Shown here in pieces: positions 43,870-55,835 of a stretch of DNA of 64,000 nucleotides. The notes below the pieces were generated by a model. That model made no database searches and was not told the DNA's origin. It saw only the letters and a program-made list of their open reading frames with translations. Positions within the stretch are counted from its first letter, which is position 1, and every line of letters begins with the position of its first letter. The position numbers and the translations under genes were made by a program. Origin of the DNA: Ceratothoa steindachneri (taxonomy: Eukaryota > Arthropoda > Malacostraca > Isopoda > Cymothoidae); NCBI GenBank assembly GCA_963969495.1, contig OZ018321.1, forward strand, positions 128,806,120-128,870,119, read 5' to 3'.

Positions 43870-44275
43870 ATTCATATTCTGTAGATTTTTCGAAAAAAAG
43901 AGATGTCGGAAAATATCGAGAAGAGGTTAATATCGTTTTATTTTTCCAAAAATAAATATTCAATATAAAGAGAAAACCTTGATATTCTGTATAATTTCAA
44001 AGAATAAATATGGGAAAAATATTTATAATAGCCTGATATTCTCTAGATTTGTCAAAAAATAGTTCGAAAATATGGAAAGCATTGATTTTTCAAAGAAAAA
44101 AATATTAAAAATATCGATAAGCCTGATATTCTCTAGATTTTCAAATTATAAACATCTAATAATATCGAGAACAGTCTAATATTTTATCAATGCTATAAAG
44201 AAAAAACTTTGAAAAATATAGAGCATAGCCTGATATTCTTTAGATTTTTCAGAGAAAAGATATTTATACTATAAA
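43870..44275. repeat. Satellite of about 54-bp units, block 2
   Basis: The same words as in 37,840-40,930 recur (CTGATATTCT-TAGATTT, TCAAAGAA, AAATATCGAGAACAG). About seven units lie about 2.9 kb beyond the first block. Confidence 0.87.
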
Positions 44276-44865
44276 AAAGCAGTCTTGTTAAAAGAGCCTT
44301 TCTTTGCAGTTTATAAACATGTCCACAATGCTGGTACCACCATTGTGTTAAGACACTTGTCGTCGGCAACACCTTTTGATCACTCTTACATTTTGCTTCC
44401 CACGATTCAACCCTCACACCCAAATTAACTCCTGGTTCCCACATCAATCATTATCCCTTTTAATTTAAATCCCTTCCATTCTACACTTTTTCTCTACAAT
44501 TCATTGGCTTACATTTATCCTTACTCACTTTGTTACTTCTTAACTCCTTCCCTTCAATTCATGGACGTACATCATTGCTCCATTTCCCTAATCCTTACTT
44601 CCTTCATTCATTCCCTTACCTCCTCCATATCGATCCATCGGCTTACCTCAATCAATACTCCATTAACCCTTCAATCCTCCCTTTCCAAATCAATTCCTTG
44701 GCCGTACATCATATCTGGGGATGGTCAAGTAGTCACCGCTTTTCGCTACTCGAGCTATTAAGTTGGAAAAAAGTTCCTGCCTAACCTTTTTTCAAAAGTT
44801 TATTTATTTATAGATTTATATTTACAGATTTATTTGAAAGTTGATTTATCTATAGATTTATACAG
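44276..44865. other. Pyrimidine-rich spacer, no gene
   Basis: C/T-rich sequence with repeated CATTCCCTTACCTCC-like words at 44,450-44,710. Two overlapping frames of about 85 codons have biased composition and no domain. Confidence 0.5.
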
Positions 44866-44869
44866 GGTG

Positions 44870-45560
44870 TACGACTAGTTAATGTGTAGTGGACTAGTCT
44901 TTCCTAGGAATTCCTAGGACCACTACACAGTAATTATTCGGACAAACTTTATGCAGGATAGCAAATGTTTGAAAAATCACCCATCAAATGACTCTTCCTC
45001 GTGAACAGGCAAAGACCGACCGACATTAACCATTTGGTTTGTGTCTCGTCGGATGTGAAGAGAGGGATTTACTGTGAAATATTGGAACACAATCAGTCTA
45101 TCGACACTAAATAATTCAGTCCGCAACTGCAGAAACGGCAAGAATTGACTGATGTCATGTTTCTTCATGATAACGCCCGACCACACTTTGCAATTCATAC
45201 CTGTAAAAACTCCTGAAGCCTGAGAGGTGGGAAGTTCTCTTTAAACTTCCCTACTCCCCAGACCTGGCACCAACAGACTACCATCTATTCCGGGCACTGC
45301 AGAACTTCTTGAATTGCAGAGCGTTCGCAAATGATGAGGAGCTGAAAACGGCAGCGGAGACTTCTTTGTTAGCAAACCAATCGAATTTTACAACAAATGC
45401 ACCCATGATTTATCCCGTCATTGGAAGCAGGTGCTCGAAAATAACCTTCATTACAATGTTCATTTATATATTTCTTGCATTGTTTTGTTGCAAATCATTG
45501 TCAATAAAAGTTGTGCGAGAACTTTTTTCCAGCCTAATATATCTTCTACACACTTTCACT
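44870..45560 (+). pseudogene. Mariner-type transposase relic, C-terminal half
   Basis: Past a possible terminal repeat start (TACAGGGTGTACGAC at 44,860-44,880), the plus strand reads SDVKRGIYCEILEHNQSID (about 45,049-45,106) and MFLHDNARPHFAIHT (about 45,157-45,201, second catalytic Asp). Frameshifted, it continues with YSPDLAPTDYHLFRAL (about 45,250-45,300, third Asp). The N-terminal HTH and first Asp are missing. This is a mariner of a different lineage from F1/F2 and copies A-C. Confidence 0.8.
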
Positions 45561-46195
45561 TCCTTCAATTTCACTTATTTTTTATACTTCTTTAGGAGGG
45601 GGGTCAAAGTTTTCTTCGAGGAGAAACTTTTATTTTTGTTTTTTTCAGATCATTCCATTAATGATTTTCCATTTTAGTAAAAACTAAAGGAGCAAATTCG
45701 AAACGGAAAAGAAGTACGCTAATAAAGAAAGAGGAAAGAACTGAGTAAAAAATAAAATTCCCTTGTGTCATTTTTGACGAGGTGTACAGACAGGCTTATG
45801 ATATCGACATAAGGATCAGAATGAAAAGCGCTGACAATGTCAGAAAACATGAGGGATAGGGCACCGTTAAGGAGAAGGGGTGGTGGTGTAGAAAAAGACT
45901 TAGTATTGTGTTTGGGCATCAGCCAGCTACCATGGGAATCCTTCGTTGCCTAAATGAGTGTCTCTCCGTTCCACGTCAGGGAAGCATGAATATAAGAACT
46001 TCTCCGGTACGTTCCAAAACAGAAGAGTGATGTGTTATATATAGGGAAGAGATATGAGGAAATAAAAGATGAGGCAGTGTTGGGATTAGCTTTGTGTGCG
46101 ATACCTAAATAGACGGAGGTGCCGGCATCTATGCCTCAGCCTTGATGCCCTACCCAGATTGAGGGAAGGGCCCTACGAAAACCAAACTTAATCAA
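45561..46195. other. Spacer, nothing recognised
   Basis: AT-rich sequence up to the start of the 30-bp satellite. Confidence 0.5.
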
Positions 46196-46199
46196 ATAT

Positions 46200-47593
46200 T
46201 AGAAGGAAGGTGATGAGTTCATTTTGATCAGAGATTATCAGGACCAATTCATTTTGATATATGATGATGGTGATAACTCCATTTTGACGATAGATTAATG
46301 CGATCACCTTTTTTCGATCACAAATCCTCGCCATCACTTCCTTTTATTATAGATCATCGTCATCACTTCCCTTTGATCACAAATCATCATGATAATTCCT
46401 TTTGATCCGATATCATAGTCATTAACTTCCTTTTGAACATGATTATCGTAATCGTGATCACTCCCTTTTAGTATATCATTATAAACAGTTCATTTTGATC
46501 ACAAATGATCGCGATCACTTGTTTTTTATAAGAAATGGTCGTGCTCATCAAATTATGATGACAATGATCGTAATGAATTGATATTTGATGATTGGCGATC
46601 ACTTTCCTTTGACCATAGATGGACCTGATCAGTTCCTTTTGATCTTAGATGATCGTGATCATTTCCTTTGATTAGATATGGTCGTCATCAATTAATTTTG
46701 ATTACATATGGTCTTGACCACTTCTGTTTTATCACAGAAGATCATGATCATTTCGTTTTGACCAGAGATGATCGAGATTATTTCCTATTAATGACAGATC
46801 ATGGTGATAATCTTTTGATAAAAAATGAAAGTGCCCACGTCCTTTGGATCACTGATTATCGCAATCACTTCTTTCGGATCACAGGTGATCGTTCTCCCTT
46901 CATTTTGATTACATGCGATCATGATAACTTTCCTATGATCATAAATGATCAAGATCACTTCAACTTCATCATAGATTATCGTGCTTACTTTATTTCGATC
47001 ACATTTGATCGTGATCATTTCATTTTGGTCACCGATAATTCTTATCACTTCCGTTTAACCTGAGATGATCTTGATCACTTCCTTTTGATCATAGATAATC
47101 GTAAACACTTCATTTTGATCAGATATTATCTTGATCCCTTTATTTGAGCAGAAATGATCGTGATCACTTTCTTTAGAACAAGATGATCGTGATCACATTC
47201 TTTTGATGAGAGATGCTCGCAATTACTTTCTTTTGATCATAGATTTTCATGATCACTTTTTTTTCGATCGCAGATGATCGTAATCACTCCTTTTTTCAGA
47301 GTTGATATTGATTACTTTATTTCGATCGCTGATATCATAATCACTACTTTTTATCATAGATGATCGGGAACATGAAATGTTGATGACAGGTGACCTTGAT
47401 CGCTTCCTTTTTGATCAAAGATGATCGTGAACACCTCATTTTGACAACTGATCGAAATTACATCTTTCCGATCACATATGACCGTGCTGTATTCATATTC
47501 ATTACAGATGATCATGATCGCTTCCTTCTGATCACAGATGATAGTGATTACCACATTTGATAACAGATGACGACAATCAAATCATTTTGATCA
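46200..47593. repeat. 30-bp GATC-rich satellite, block 1
   Basis: Roughly 45 units by length are built on GATCGTGATCACTTC followed by CTTTTGATCACAGAT. Each unit carries two or three GATC sites and a palindromic GATCGTGATC core. Because 30 is divisible by three, frames such as 46,668-47,063 (131 codons) and the opposite strand stay open with a 10-residue period. Confidence 0.94.
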
Positions 47594-47595
47594 TA

Positions 47596-48941
47596 CAGGG
47601 TGACTCCCCCCCAAAAAACGTGCCCAAACTTTCGATAGGCCTTGTTTCTTAATTTTCTGCAAGGATTGAATGAAACTTTGGTGATAACTAGTTTATTGTG
47701 TTGAAAAACATCGTCTCAAAACCTGAGATATTTGTACTTTTCTTCTTTATTCTAGATCACGTGTTTGAGATGACCACCATTTAGCTGTGGATTTCTTGAG
47801 GCGCAGCACAAAGTTGTTTCTTGACGTCCTTTCTAATGACTCTGGTCTCCTCCCTGATCGCTTCCTTAAGTTTTGTGATGGTTCTGGGTCTCTCTTCGTA
47901 CACTCTGTCTTTAAGCTAGTCCCAGAGAAAGAAATCCGGGGGGCTAAGGTCTGGGCTGTGAGGTGCCCACTCAAAATCAGTCTTGAGACTGATCACACGG
48001 CCACCAAAGTTCTATTTCAGCCAATCTCGGGACAGGTTTGAGGTGTGAGAGCTTGCCCTATCTCGCTAGAACTAGAACTTCCCTATAAGCGACGGAAACA
48101 GGGTCTGCAGCTCCCTCTTGAAGGTTTTCAGGACCTCAACATACCGCTCCTTAGTGACTGTTACTGTCGCGCCAGATTCATCGAAAAAGAATGGTCCGAT
48201 GATGCCTCTGGCTGAGATTGCAGTCCATATCGTACACTTAGGGGAGTGTATGGGCTTGGTGGCTACCTCATTTGGTCTGGCTGTCCCCCATAAGACATTC
48301 GGCTTCGAGTTAACCTTTCCTTCAAGATGGAAGTGAGCTTCATCTTAGGTCTAAAGAAGGTTAAGGGAAGTTCGGGTCTCCTGAATCTTCTCCAGTATCT
48401 TGACTGCCATAGCCTTTCTCTGCTCCTTGTTTGAGGCTGCAATGGTCTCCTTCCTCTGTATTTTGTATGGGTATGCCTTTACATCCATTATTAGCACTCT
48501 CCTGCAAGTCTCACGATATATACCGAGGGACTGACTTCGCTTGCGCACAGAGCGTTTTGGACTCTGCTGAACAGACTCTCTCACGCTCTCGACCAGCTAA
48601 GCTGTACTCTTCCTAGGGCATCCTGAATGATTTGGACGGTTGTCACTGGCTGCATTGAGGTTATCCACTGTCCCATAGTTCTCGAAGTGGTCCACCCAGT
48701 CCTGAATTCTGCTCTTGAAGGGGGCTTTTTTACATTCGAACTCATTCACGAAAGTGTCCTGCACCTTCTTGAATGAGCCTGTCTTGTAGTATTGTTTGAC
48801 GCAGTATATTCTTTGCTGGAGCTCCCATTGATATCTAGTTTTGTTCACAAGCGTTGCTTCGGTCTTGTCTTGACAAGTAAGGGCGATTAGTGAATGAATG
48901 AAGGATATATCACAAAAAGTGTGCGCATGCCCGTTTTTTTT
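47596..48941 (-). mobile_element. Mariner-like element copy C, inserted in the 30-bp satellite, right end missing
   Basis: The left end CAGGGTGACTCCCCCCC (47,596) is preceded by TA. At the right, the element reads to GCCCGTTTTTTTTT (about 48,940). It then passes straight into satellite without the terminal GGGGTGACCCTG, so about 12 bases are lost. Confidence 0.9.
47780..48868 (-). pseudogene. Mariner-like transposase, copy C
   Basis: On the minus strand the N-terminal part reads RYQWELQQRIYCVKQYYKTG, then KSRIQDWVDHFENYGTVDNL (about 48,715-48,655). A later frame reads KRSVRKRSQSLGIYRETCRR (about 48,560-48,505). The Asp region near 48,350 and the later blocks (about 48,260-48,130 and 47,960-47,930, SPPDFFLWD-like) are readable with frameshifts. 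Start codon not clear: the counterpart of the copy A/B ATG is changed. It belongs to the same family as copies A and B. Confidence 0.82.
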
Positions 48942-50595
48942 TGTATATGATCGTGAACACTTCATTATTATCACATATGATCTTGATCACTTACTTTTAA
49001 TCCCAGTTGTTCGTGATCGCTTCCTTTTGATCACTAATTATCATAATCACTTCTGTTTTATAAAAAATCATCGTGATCATATAATTATAATCACCTATGC
49101 TTTTGTTCACCTCCTTATTATCACAGTTGATCGTATTCACCTTATTTTGATCAAATATGATTGTCATCACTTCTATTTCATCACAAATGTTAGTAATCAC
49201 TTACTTTATTTTGATCACATAATATCGTGAGGACTAAATTTGATTTGAGATTATTCTGATCGTTTTCTTTTGGTCACAGATGATTGTGATCACTTTTTAT
49301 TGATCATTGATGATCATATTCACTTATTTCTTATTAGATATGATCTTTATGCCTTTATTTTTGTCTCATATGACCAGGATCACCATATTTTGATCACAGA
49401 TGATCGTGAACACTTCATTTTGATTACAATTTTTTTCAATCACGTCCTATTGATTAGAGATAATCGTAACTATTTTAGTTTGATCACTTCCTATTGATCA
49501 CATATGATCGTAATCACTCACTTTTGTTCAAAGATAATCTTCATTACTTCTTTATATTTATGGTGATGGCAAACACTGATGGTAGTGCCCCCTTTCTACT
49601 GACACAGCTAATTGTGAACATTTCATTATAATCATAAGTGGTAGTGATCCCTTGCTTTTAATCACAGGTCATGATATTTTACCTCTGACCAGAGATGATT
49701 AAGTACACTTCCAGATGATCGTGATCAAATTTTATCATAGATAATTGTATCACTTCATTTTAATCAAAGATGGTCGTGATCACTTCCTTTTGATCAAGGA
49801 TGTCCGTATGCAATTCATTTTGATCACAAATGGGCGTGATTACTTCCATTTTGTTATAGAATCTCACGATCACTTCCTTTTGATCAGTAATAGTCAGGAT
49901 TGCTTCGTATATTGATTACATATTCCCGTGATTACGTCATTTTGATTACAGATGATTGTGCTCATTTCAATTTGGTTAGAGTTGATTGTGATCACTTTCG
50001 TTTGATTACACATGATCGAAATTACTCCCTTTTGATCATAAAATATCATAATCACTATTTTAATTATAGATGATCGTGATTATTTTCCTTTGATCGGAGT
50101 GTTAGTGATCACTTTCTTTTATCCGAGATGATCGTGGCAACTTCCATTTTATCACAGTTGATCGCGGTAACTTCATTTTACTCACCGATGATCGTTATCA
50201 CTTCATTTCCCTCACAGATGATCGTGATCACTACTTCTGATCGCAGATGATTGTGATAACTTTATTTTAAGTACAGATGACCGTCATCACTTCCGTTTGA
50301 TCATAGCTGAACCTGACACTTCATTTTGATTAGTATTGATTCTGATTACTTCGTTTAAATCACATATAATCATGATCTTTTACTAGTTTCTTTTGATCGC
50401 AGTTAATCGTTATACCTTCCTGTCAATCACTGATGTATTTGTTCACTTCATTTTGATTAGAGATGACTTTGATCATTTTCTTTCGATCGCAGGTGATCGA
50501 AATGACTTCCGTTTGATGACTAAAGATTGCTATCGCCTCCTTCTGATCATATATTATCGTGATTACTTCCGAACAGTAATCACAAACAGTTTATG
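48942..50595. repeat. 30-bp GATC-rich satellite, block 2
   Basis: The array of block 1 continues after the mariner, roughly 55 units by length, more diverged around 49,555-49,720. Same palindromic GATCGTGATC core and TTTTGATCACAGAT words. Frames such as 48,898-49,230 are repeat translations. Confidence 0.93.
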
Positions 50596-51389
50596 CATAC
50601 AGTCCGATTAATTGAACAATGCAGGTGAATAAATCAGGGTTTTATTTTATCACTATTATTTGTCGCGCAAATTAATTACAGGTGACTGTTCATCATCAAA
50701 TCTCACATGAGAGATTTTACATACCATCTCATTTACATTATTTTTTAACTATTTATAATTATCTTTTTACTTCGAAAACCTTTTTGTATTACTTCCGTTT
50801 AAAAAGAAGATTTCCACCCTAATTGTTTGTCGTTTTGTTTGTCATAACAATTATCGGACCCAGTTAACCGAGCTTTATTGTTTTAATGGTTTCAACTAAG
50901 AGTGAATGACAAAATTGGTGTAGTATTATGACGAATAAGCTAATAATGACGATTTCCGAGGTCGAAAAATAAGTTAATGTCTTTACCATCAATAGATAGC
51001 GTGATTCCCATAATGGCTTTTAAACGCTGTTAATTTACATATATTTTTGTACAACGTGCGTGTCGATAATTCCAATGGATTGGGGAGGATTTTATTGGGT
51101 TTAACGGACAGGTTCGCCGCTCCTACAATAAAGCGTTCGTGGATGGTGAATAATTTGTATTATAGTAACGAGGGTTTTGGATCAAGTGGTGTCCAGTATC
51201 GATTGCGCATACAGAAAGGAGGAAGGATATTAATGCACAAAGTGTCGTAGTTGTGTTGGAGTGGCAGTTTAGTGGCCCTATGGTTGGTTTATGGAATGAT
51301 GTTTAGTATCACCTCCATTCTTTAAAGTTACTGGGAGTGAGTATGTGAACACCTAAAGGAGATAAACCTCCTACCAACCACGCCCCCCT
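50596..51389. other. Spacer, nothing recognised
   Basis: AT-rich, no element seen. A short frame at 51,047-51,250 has no domain. The LINE-B2 ORF1 frame opens right after a TAA at 51,389-51,391. Confidence 0.5.
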
Positions 51390-51391
51390 AA

Positions 51392-52723
51392 ATACAGGCG
51401 CCCAGAAGCGTCGTGTGCAGACGGCTCGACCCATGGGTAGGCCAGCACACTAAAGAAGAGATCAAGGAGGAGGTCGAAAGGAATCAAAACTGGGCAAAGG
51501 TGGCTGAGGTCATAAAATTCCGGAACAAAAGAGACAACACGGAATATGCCCATGTCTTTAAAGTGGTATTCACAGACACGGAGATGGCGGCGAAGGCCAA
51601 GGAGAGAGGACTGCTTCTCTTCAACGCCAAGATCAGTGGAGAGCAGGTCGAGCGCGAGGAATACATCCCCGTGCAGATCTGCTTCAACTGCTATCGCCTT
51701 GAGAGCCACACTACGAAAGAATGCAAGGAGCAGGAGGCAACCTGCTCGAAGTGCAGTAGGAAAGGGCACGGCTGGCGCGAATGCCAGGCCAAGGAGGGGA
51801 AATGCCCGAACTGTGGCCAGAGACATGGGGCGATGGCGATGTCGTGTCCTAAGAAGAAGGAAATTATAAGGAAGAAAGCGGAAGCAAGGAGGGCGGAAGG
51901 CATGAGGAGGGCAAACACCTCCTATGCCCAAGCAACAAAAACCACCAACCCGGCAAACGCCCTGAACAACCAGGTCCCCAGAACTTACGTAAAAGTTGAC
52001 AAGGAAGACAAGGATGCCACGAAAATCCTTACGTCCATCCTATACGCACACGTACGAAACCTGACCAACCCAGGATGCTTTGCCAGGGAGGCCAACACAA
52101 TGCTGAAGAACAATGGACTAGCGGAAATGTGGTTCCCGGAGAACCCCCCCTCAGGGGACGTCCTCCAAGTCCAGATCGGGAACCAAAAAGAGGCGCCCGC
52201 GACACCATTCCCACGGGAAACCGAGGACAAGGTGAACAACTCCAGCGAGACAGTTAAGAAAGACGCCCCACCGAGGTCCCCAAACAAGGATCCACGCCTA
52301 GCAGCGATTAAAAAGAGGGAAGAGAGTGCGAAAAGAGCAGCCAGAAGACTAAAGCAGGCGGAAGGGAATATCCTGAGCTCGGCCTCTTCATCAGAGGACG
52401 AACGAGAGATCCCCCAACCCGCTAAAAACAGGAGCAGAAGTGTAAAGAAGGTCAGGGAATTTGATGGAGATGAACTCAACATCAAATTTTTCAGGACTGA
52501 AGGCACTTCGTTCCCAAATAGCCCCAAGGTGGGGGAAATAATTGAAGGGGTAAGAACAGGACTGCTAAAATGGTCCTATGATTCCCCAGTCCGTGAAGCG
52601 CTGGTAGTGACGGCGCTCATGGAAGCCAGGATCAAGATCTATAGGGACTCCTGCTTCGCCGTAAGCGTAGCAGAGTTCAGAAAAATTCGGAACGGGAAAA
52701 TTACACATACAGAAAACCAATAA
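51392..52723 (+). pseudogene. LINE-B2 ORF1, Gag-like zinc-knuckle protein, 5' truncated
   Basis: ORF1 of I/Jockey-type LINEs is a nucleic-acid-binding Gag-like protein. The frame is open from 51,392 to the stop at 52,723 (about 443 codons). It has no clear ATG start, so the N terminus is probably truncated. Counting from the GTG at 51,413, it carries an RNA-recognition-like region (about 15-80), then three zinc knuckles: C90-x2-C93-x5-H99-x4-C104, C111-x2-C114-x4-H119-x4-C124 and C131-x2-C134-x3-H138-x6-C145. After that come Lys/Arg- and Ser-rich stretches (residues about 280-340, RLKQAEGNILSSASSSEDE). There are no internal stops. ORF2 starts 43 bases after its stop. Confidence 0.85.
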
Positions 52724-52766
52724 TCAAGACACAAACTAACACACACATACATAATAGCACATAAAC

Positions 52767-55535
52767 ATGGAAAACACGAACAACACACTAAAGATACTTA
52801 CAATTAACGTCAACGGATGGGTAGGGAAACACATTCCCTACGGAAACATTTTCCGTAAAGTGGATCCCGACCTAATCCTTATCTCAGAGCATGGCGTTAA
52901 CACAAACGTCAACAACATAAGAATACCCAACTACACGATCATCAGTAAAAACCACACACAATAACGGTATGATGGCGCTGCCATCGCGATACGTAACAAC
53001 ATTACGTACAAAACACTTCCAGACCTAGATGAATCATTCGTGGCAATTGCAATACCTACCCTAGTTGGAGACCTGACCGTGGCGGCGGCCTATCAACCGC
53101 CGCGACGCGATTACCTCCCGATCCCTAATTTCTACAACCTCTTCGGGCGTGGGAAATTGACATTGCTTGGCGGTGACCTTAATGCCAGATGCCGTGCATC
53201 AGGCTACAGGAGTACCGATTCAAGGGGAAGAAACCTGGAGATGCTACTCGAAAGAGACAGACTCCAGAGGGCCGGGCCTGAGTTCCTGACCTTCATAACA
53301 CAATGTTCAGCAACAAAGCCGGACATTGTGTTGACATCCAAAAACTTACCCTTTAACATTGTCAATGAGCCCGGACCAATAGTTCCGAGCAACCACATCC
53401 CGATTCTCACTACCATCTCGTTAGCACCAATACTCAAGCCCGTCACACTCAGGAAAAGTTACGCGAAAGCTGACTGGGAGCTATATAGAGAGATACTCAG
53501 TACATACCAACCAACTGATCTGGGAGACGCTAATCTCGAAGAAATTGATGAGGAGATCAACAAGATCACCGATCTCCTCATTCAAGCCGACGAGAGATGT
53601 GTTCCCAGAATCTCCTATAAGATGCTCCCACATCCTGTGTGGACGGACGAGATGAGAGAGATCGCCCGTGAACATAGAGCAATCTATGACGAGATCGGAA
53701 GGACAGGTACCAATAGGGAAAGGTCGGCCAGAATGAGACACCTAAGCCTGGAAATGAAAAACACTTTAATAGAAAAACAGACGACGATATGGAATGACAT
53801 CATCGGGAAGCTGGACAGGGAGAGTGATCCCGTAAAATTCTGGAATAACATCCGGAGACTTAGGGGATTACCTCCCAGACCCAGAACCAAAATCAAGGAA
53901 GGAGACAACATTATATAGGATCCAAAGTCTCTCGAAACTAAATTCAGATCACACTGGCAGACGATTTTCGCTATAACGCCAGAGGAGAACGACGACTTCG
54001 ACCAGGATTTCGAAGACCAACTGCTCGACGACCTCGGCACGATGATACATAGAACCCACCCCCATCCGCAAGTGTCACAGGAAAGAGTGATGGCTGACCA
54101 CGGAGCCCCGGTAACTGTAGAAGAGACCTTGAACACCATAAGGTCCTTCAAGCAGAGGGCTCCAGGCTGGTCTGGAATTACGAAGAACAACCTCGTTAAT
54201 GCCCCAAGGCAAATTATTCAGGGACTGGCAAACAAGATGAATGCCGCCCTGAATACAGGCTACTTCCCGGATGGATACAAGATGGCCAAAATCATTTTTA
54301 TCCCAAAGGGAAACAAGCCTCCAGACCAGGTGGCAAGCTATCGCCCCATCTCTCTTCTTGAGATGCTGGGTAAAATCTTCGAAAAGATTTTAGCGAATAG
54401 GCTACAAGCTCAACTGAGCGAGTTAGGAGCGCACAACCCACAACAGCACGGGTTTCGCAAAAAGAGGGGCACAGACACCGCCCTGGCGCTCCTAACGGAA
54501 AAAGTAGCATACACCCAAGCGAACAGGTTCTATGTAGACATTGTGCTGAGGGACGTGCAGAAGGCCTTCGACAAAGTCTGGCTGGAAGGACTTCAATACA
54601 AGATCCTGAACCTCCAGCTAGACCCAATCCTGGAAAGGATCCTCTGTGACTTCATCATGGACAGAAGGGCATGTCTCATGATTGAAGGGCACAGAGGCCC
54701 CGAATTCGAGTTAAAGTCGGGCGTCCCCCAGGGTAGCTGCCTGAGTCCTCTGCTTTACTTGGTCTTCACCATCGACCTTCCAACTCCGGTGCACAGGGAC
54801 ACGATGTATCTGCAATACGCAGATGACGTCACACAAATTGTTCCGTGCCCGGTGAGGAAAGCAAGGGCGCAGGCGGACCGAACTATAGCGGAAATCAACA
54901 ACATCAGCCGATACGAGAGACGATGGAAAATCAGGACCAACAGGGACAAGTTCAAAATTGTCGCGTTGAACCGCGAGTCGACATGGCCCATCATCATAGA
55001 TGGGAGGCGATACGGCTACTCCGCCGAAGGCACTGTCCTGGGCCTTAAAATCACCGACCATGGATACTCGAGACACCACACGGAGAGGCGGAACCTGGCG
55101 AAGAGAGAAATCTCCAAGCTATTCAGGTTTAGGGATCTTAGCTCGGCTAACATCAGAAAGTTATATATGATGTATGTCCGAGCTATGCTGATCTACCCCG
55201 CAGTGGTGTCACAAGCGGCTAACAAAACCTCTATGAAAAGGCTCCAGCGTGTCCAGAACACTGCCTCTCTGCTTATCAATAAAGTAAGAAGGCGTTACCA
55301 TGTCAGGCAAAGCGTCCTGCATCGGAGGAAACGCTTGGAGCCCATCAATGTCGTAACCCAGAAACTGGGCAAGAAGATCTGGTCCACCTTAACGGACGAT
55401 GTCATTCCAGAACTCCAGGAAGCAGGCGGCAGGCTGAACATACCTGCGCGGCTACGGGCGAAAGCCTCACGCAGAAGCCGGTTCCCGAGCACTAAACTTT
55501 GTGCACATAATAACATAACCCCAATGTACACATAA
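52767..55535 (+). pseudogene. LINE-B2 ORF2, endonuclease and reverse transcriptase, two nonsense codons
   Basis: ORF2 would nick the target and copy the element RNA in place. The ATG at 52,767 starts one frame of 922 codons broken only by TAA at 52,962-52,964 and TAG at 53,916-53,918. Endonuclease blocks: LKILTINVNGW, LILISEHGV (Glu), LLGGDLNARC (Asp-x-Asn), and SNHIPIL where SDH is usual. RT blocks: FIPKGNKPPDQVASYRPISL, DIVLRDVQKAFDKVW, GVPQGSCLSPLLY and the intact YADD at 54,816-54,827 (residues 684-687). The C-terminal region ends without an RNase H. This is the best preserved coding sequence in the window. LINE-B1 is the same family. Confidence 0.93.
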
Positions 55536-55835
55536 CAGCGACAAAACACAACAAAACAACTCAATACATCCACACAAAAAATATGCGACTGAAAATAATA
55601 CGTTGTCGGCAAAAAAGCTTTCAAAGGCTTGAATGCTAAATAACTAACAACAGTATCAAACTAAAACAAAAAGACAGAGAAGAAGACACAAAAATACAGT
55701 AAGAAGAACACTACAAACAAACGAAAACATAAAAAAAAAAATGAAATATTCAAATAAAGGAAAAAGTAACCAAAAATAATGTGATGCCCTCCCTACTAGG
55801 GCAATTCCCCCCCCCCCCAATCTTTAACTTTTTTT
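55536..55835 (+). other. Likely 3' untranslated region of LINE-B2
   Basis: An A-rich stretch with CACAACAAAACAACTC-like words directly follows ORF2. The 3' end cannot be placed exactly; a C-run near 55,808-55,820 and AT-rich DNA follow. Confidence 0.45.

Noticed and set aside
46668..47063. 131-codon open frame with regular DHDHFxLIT-like repeats
   Set aside because: It is a translation of the 30-bp satellite; the opposite strand and neighbouring stretches give equally long frames with the same 10-residue period.
46200..50595. CRISPR-like array of regular 30-bp repeats
   Set aside because: There are no unique spacers between repeats, units are diverged, and the context is animal DNA.
51371..51931. 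186-codon minus-strand frame at LINE-B2 ORF1
   Set aside because: It is the antisense shadow of ORF1, whose zinc knuckles on the plus strand are unambiguous.
54298..54627. 109-codon minus-strand frame in LINE-B2 ORF2
   Set aside because: Shadow of the RT, no domain.
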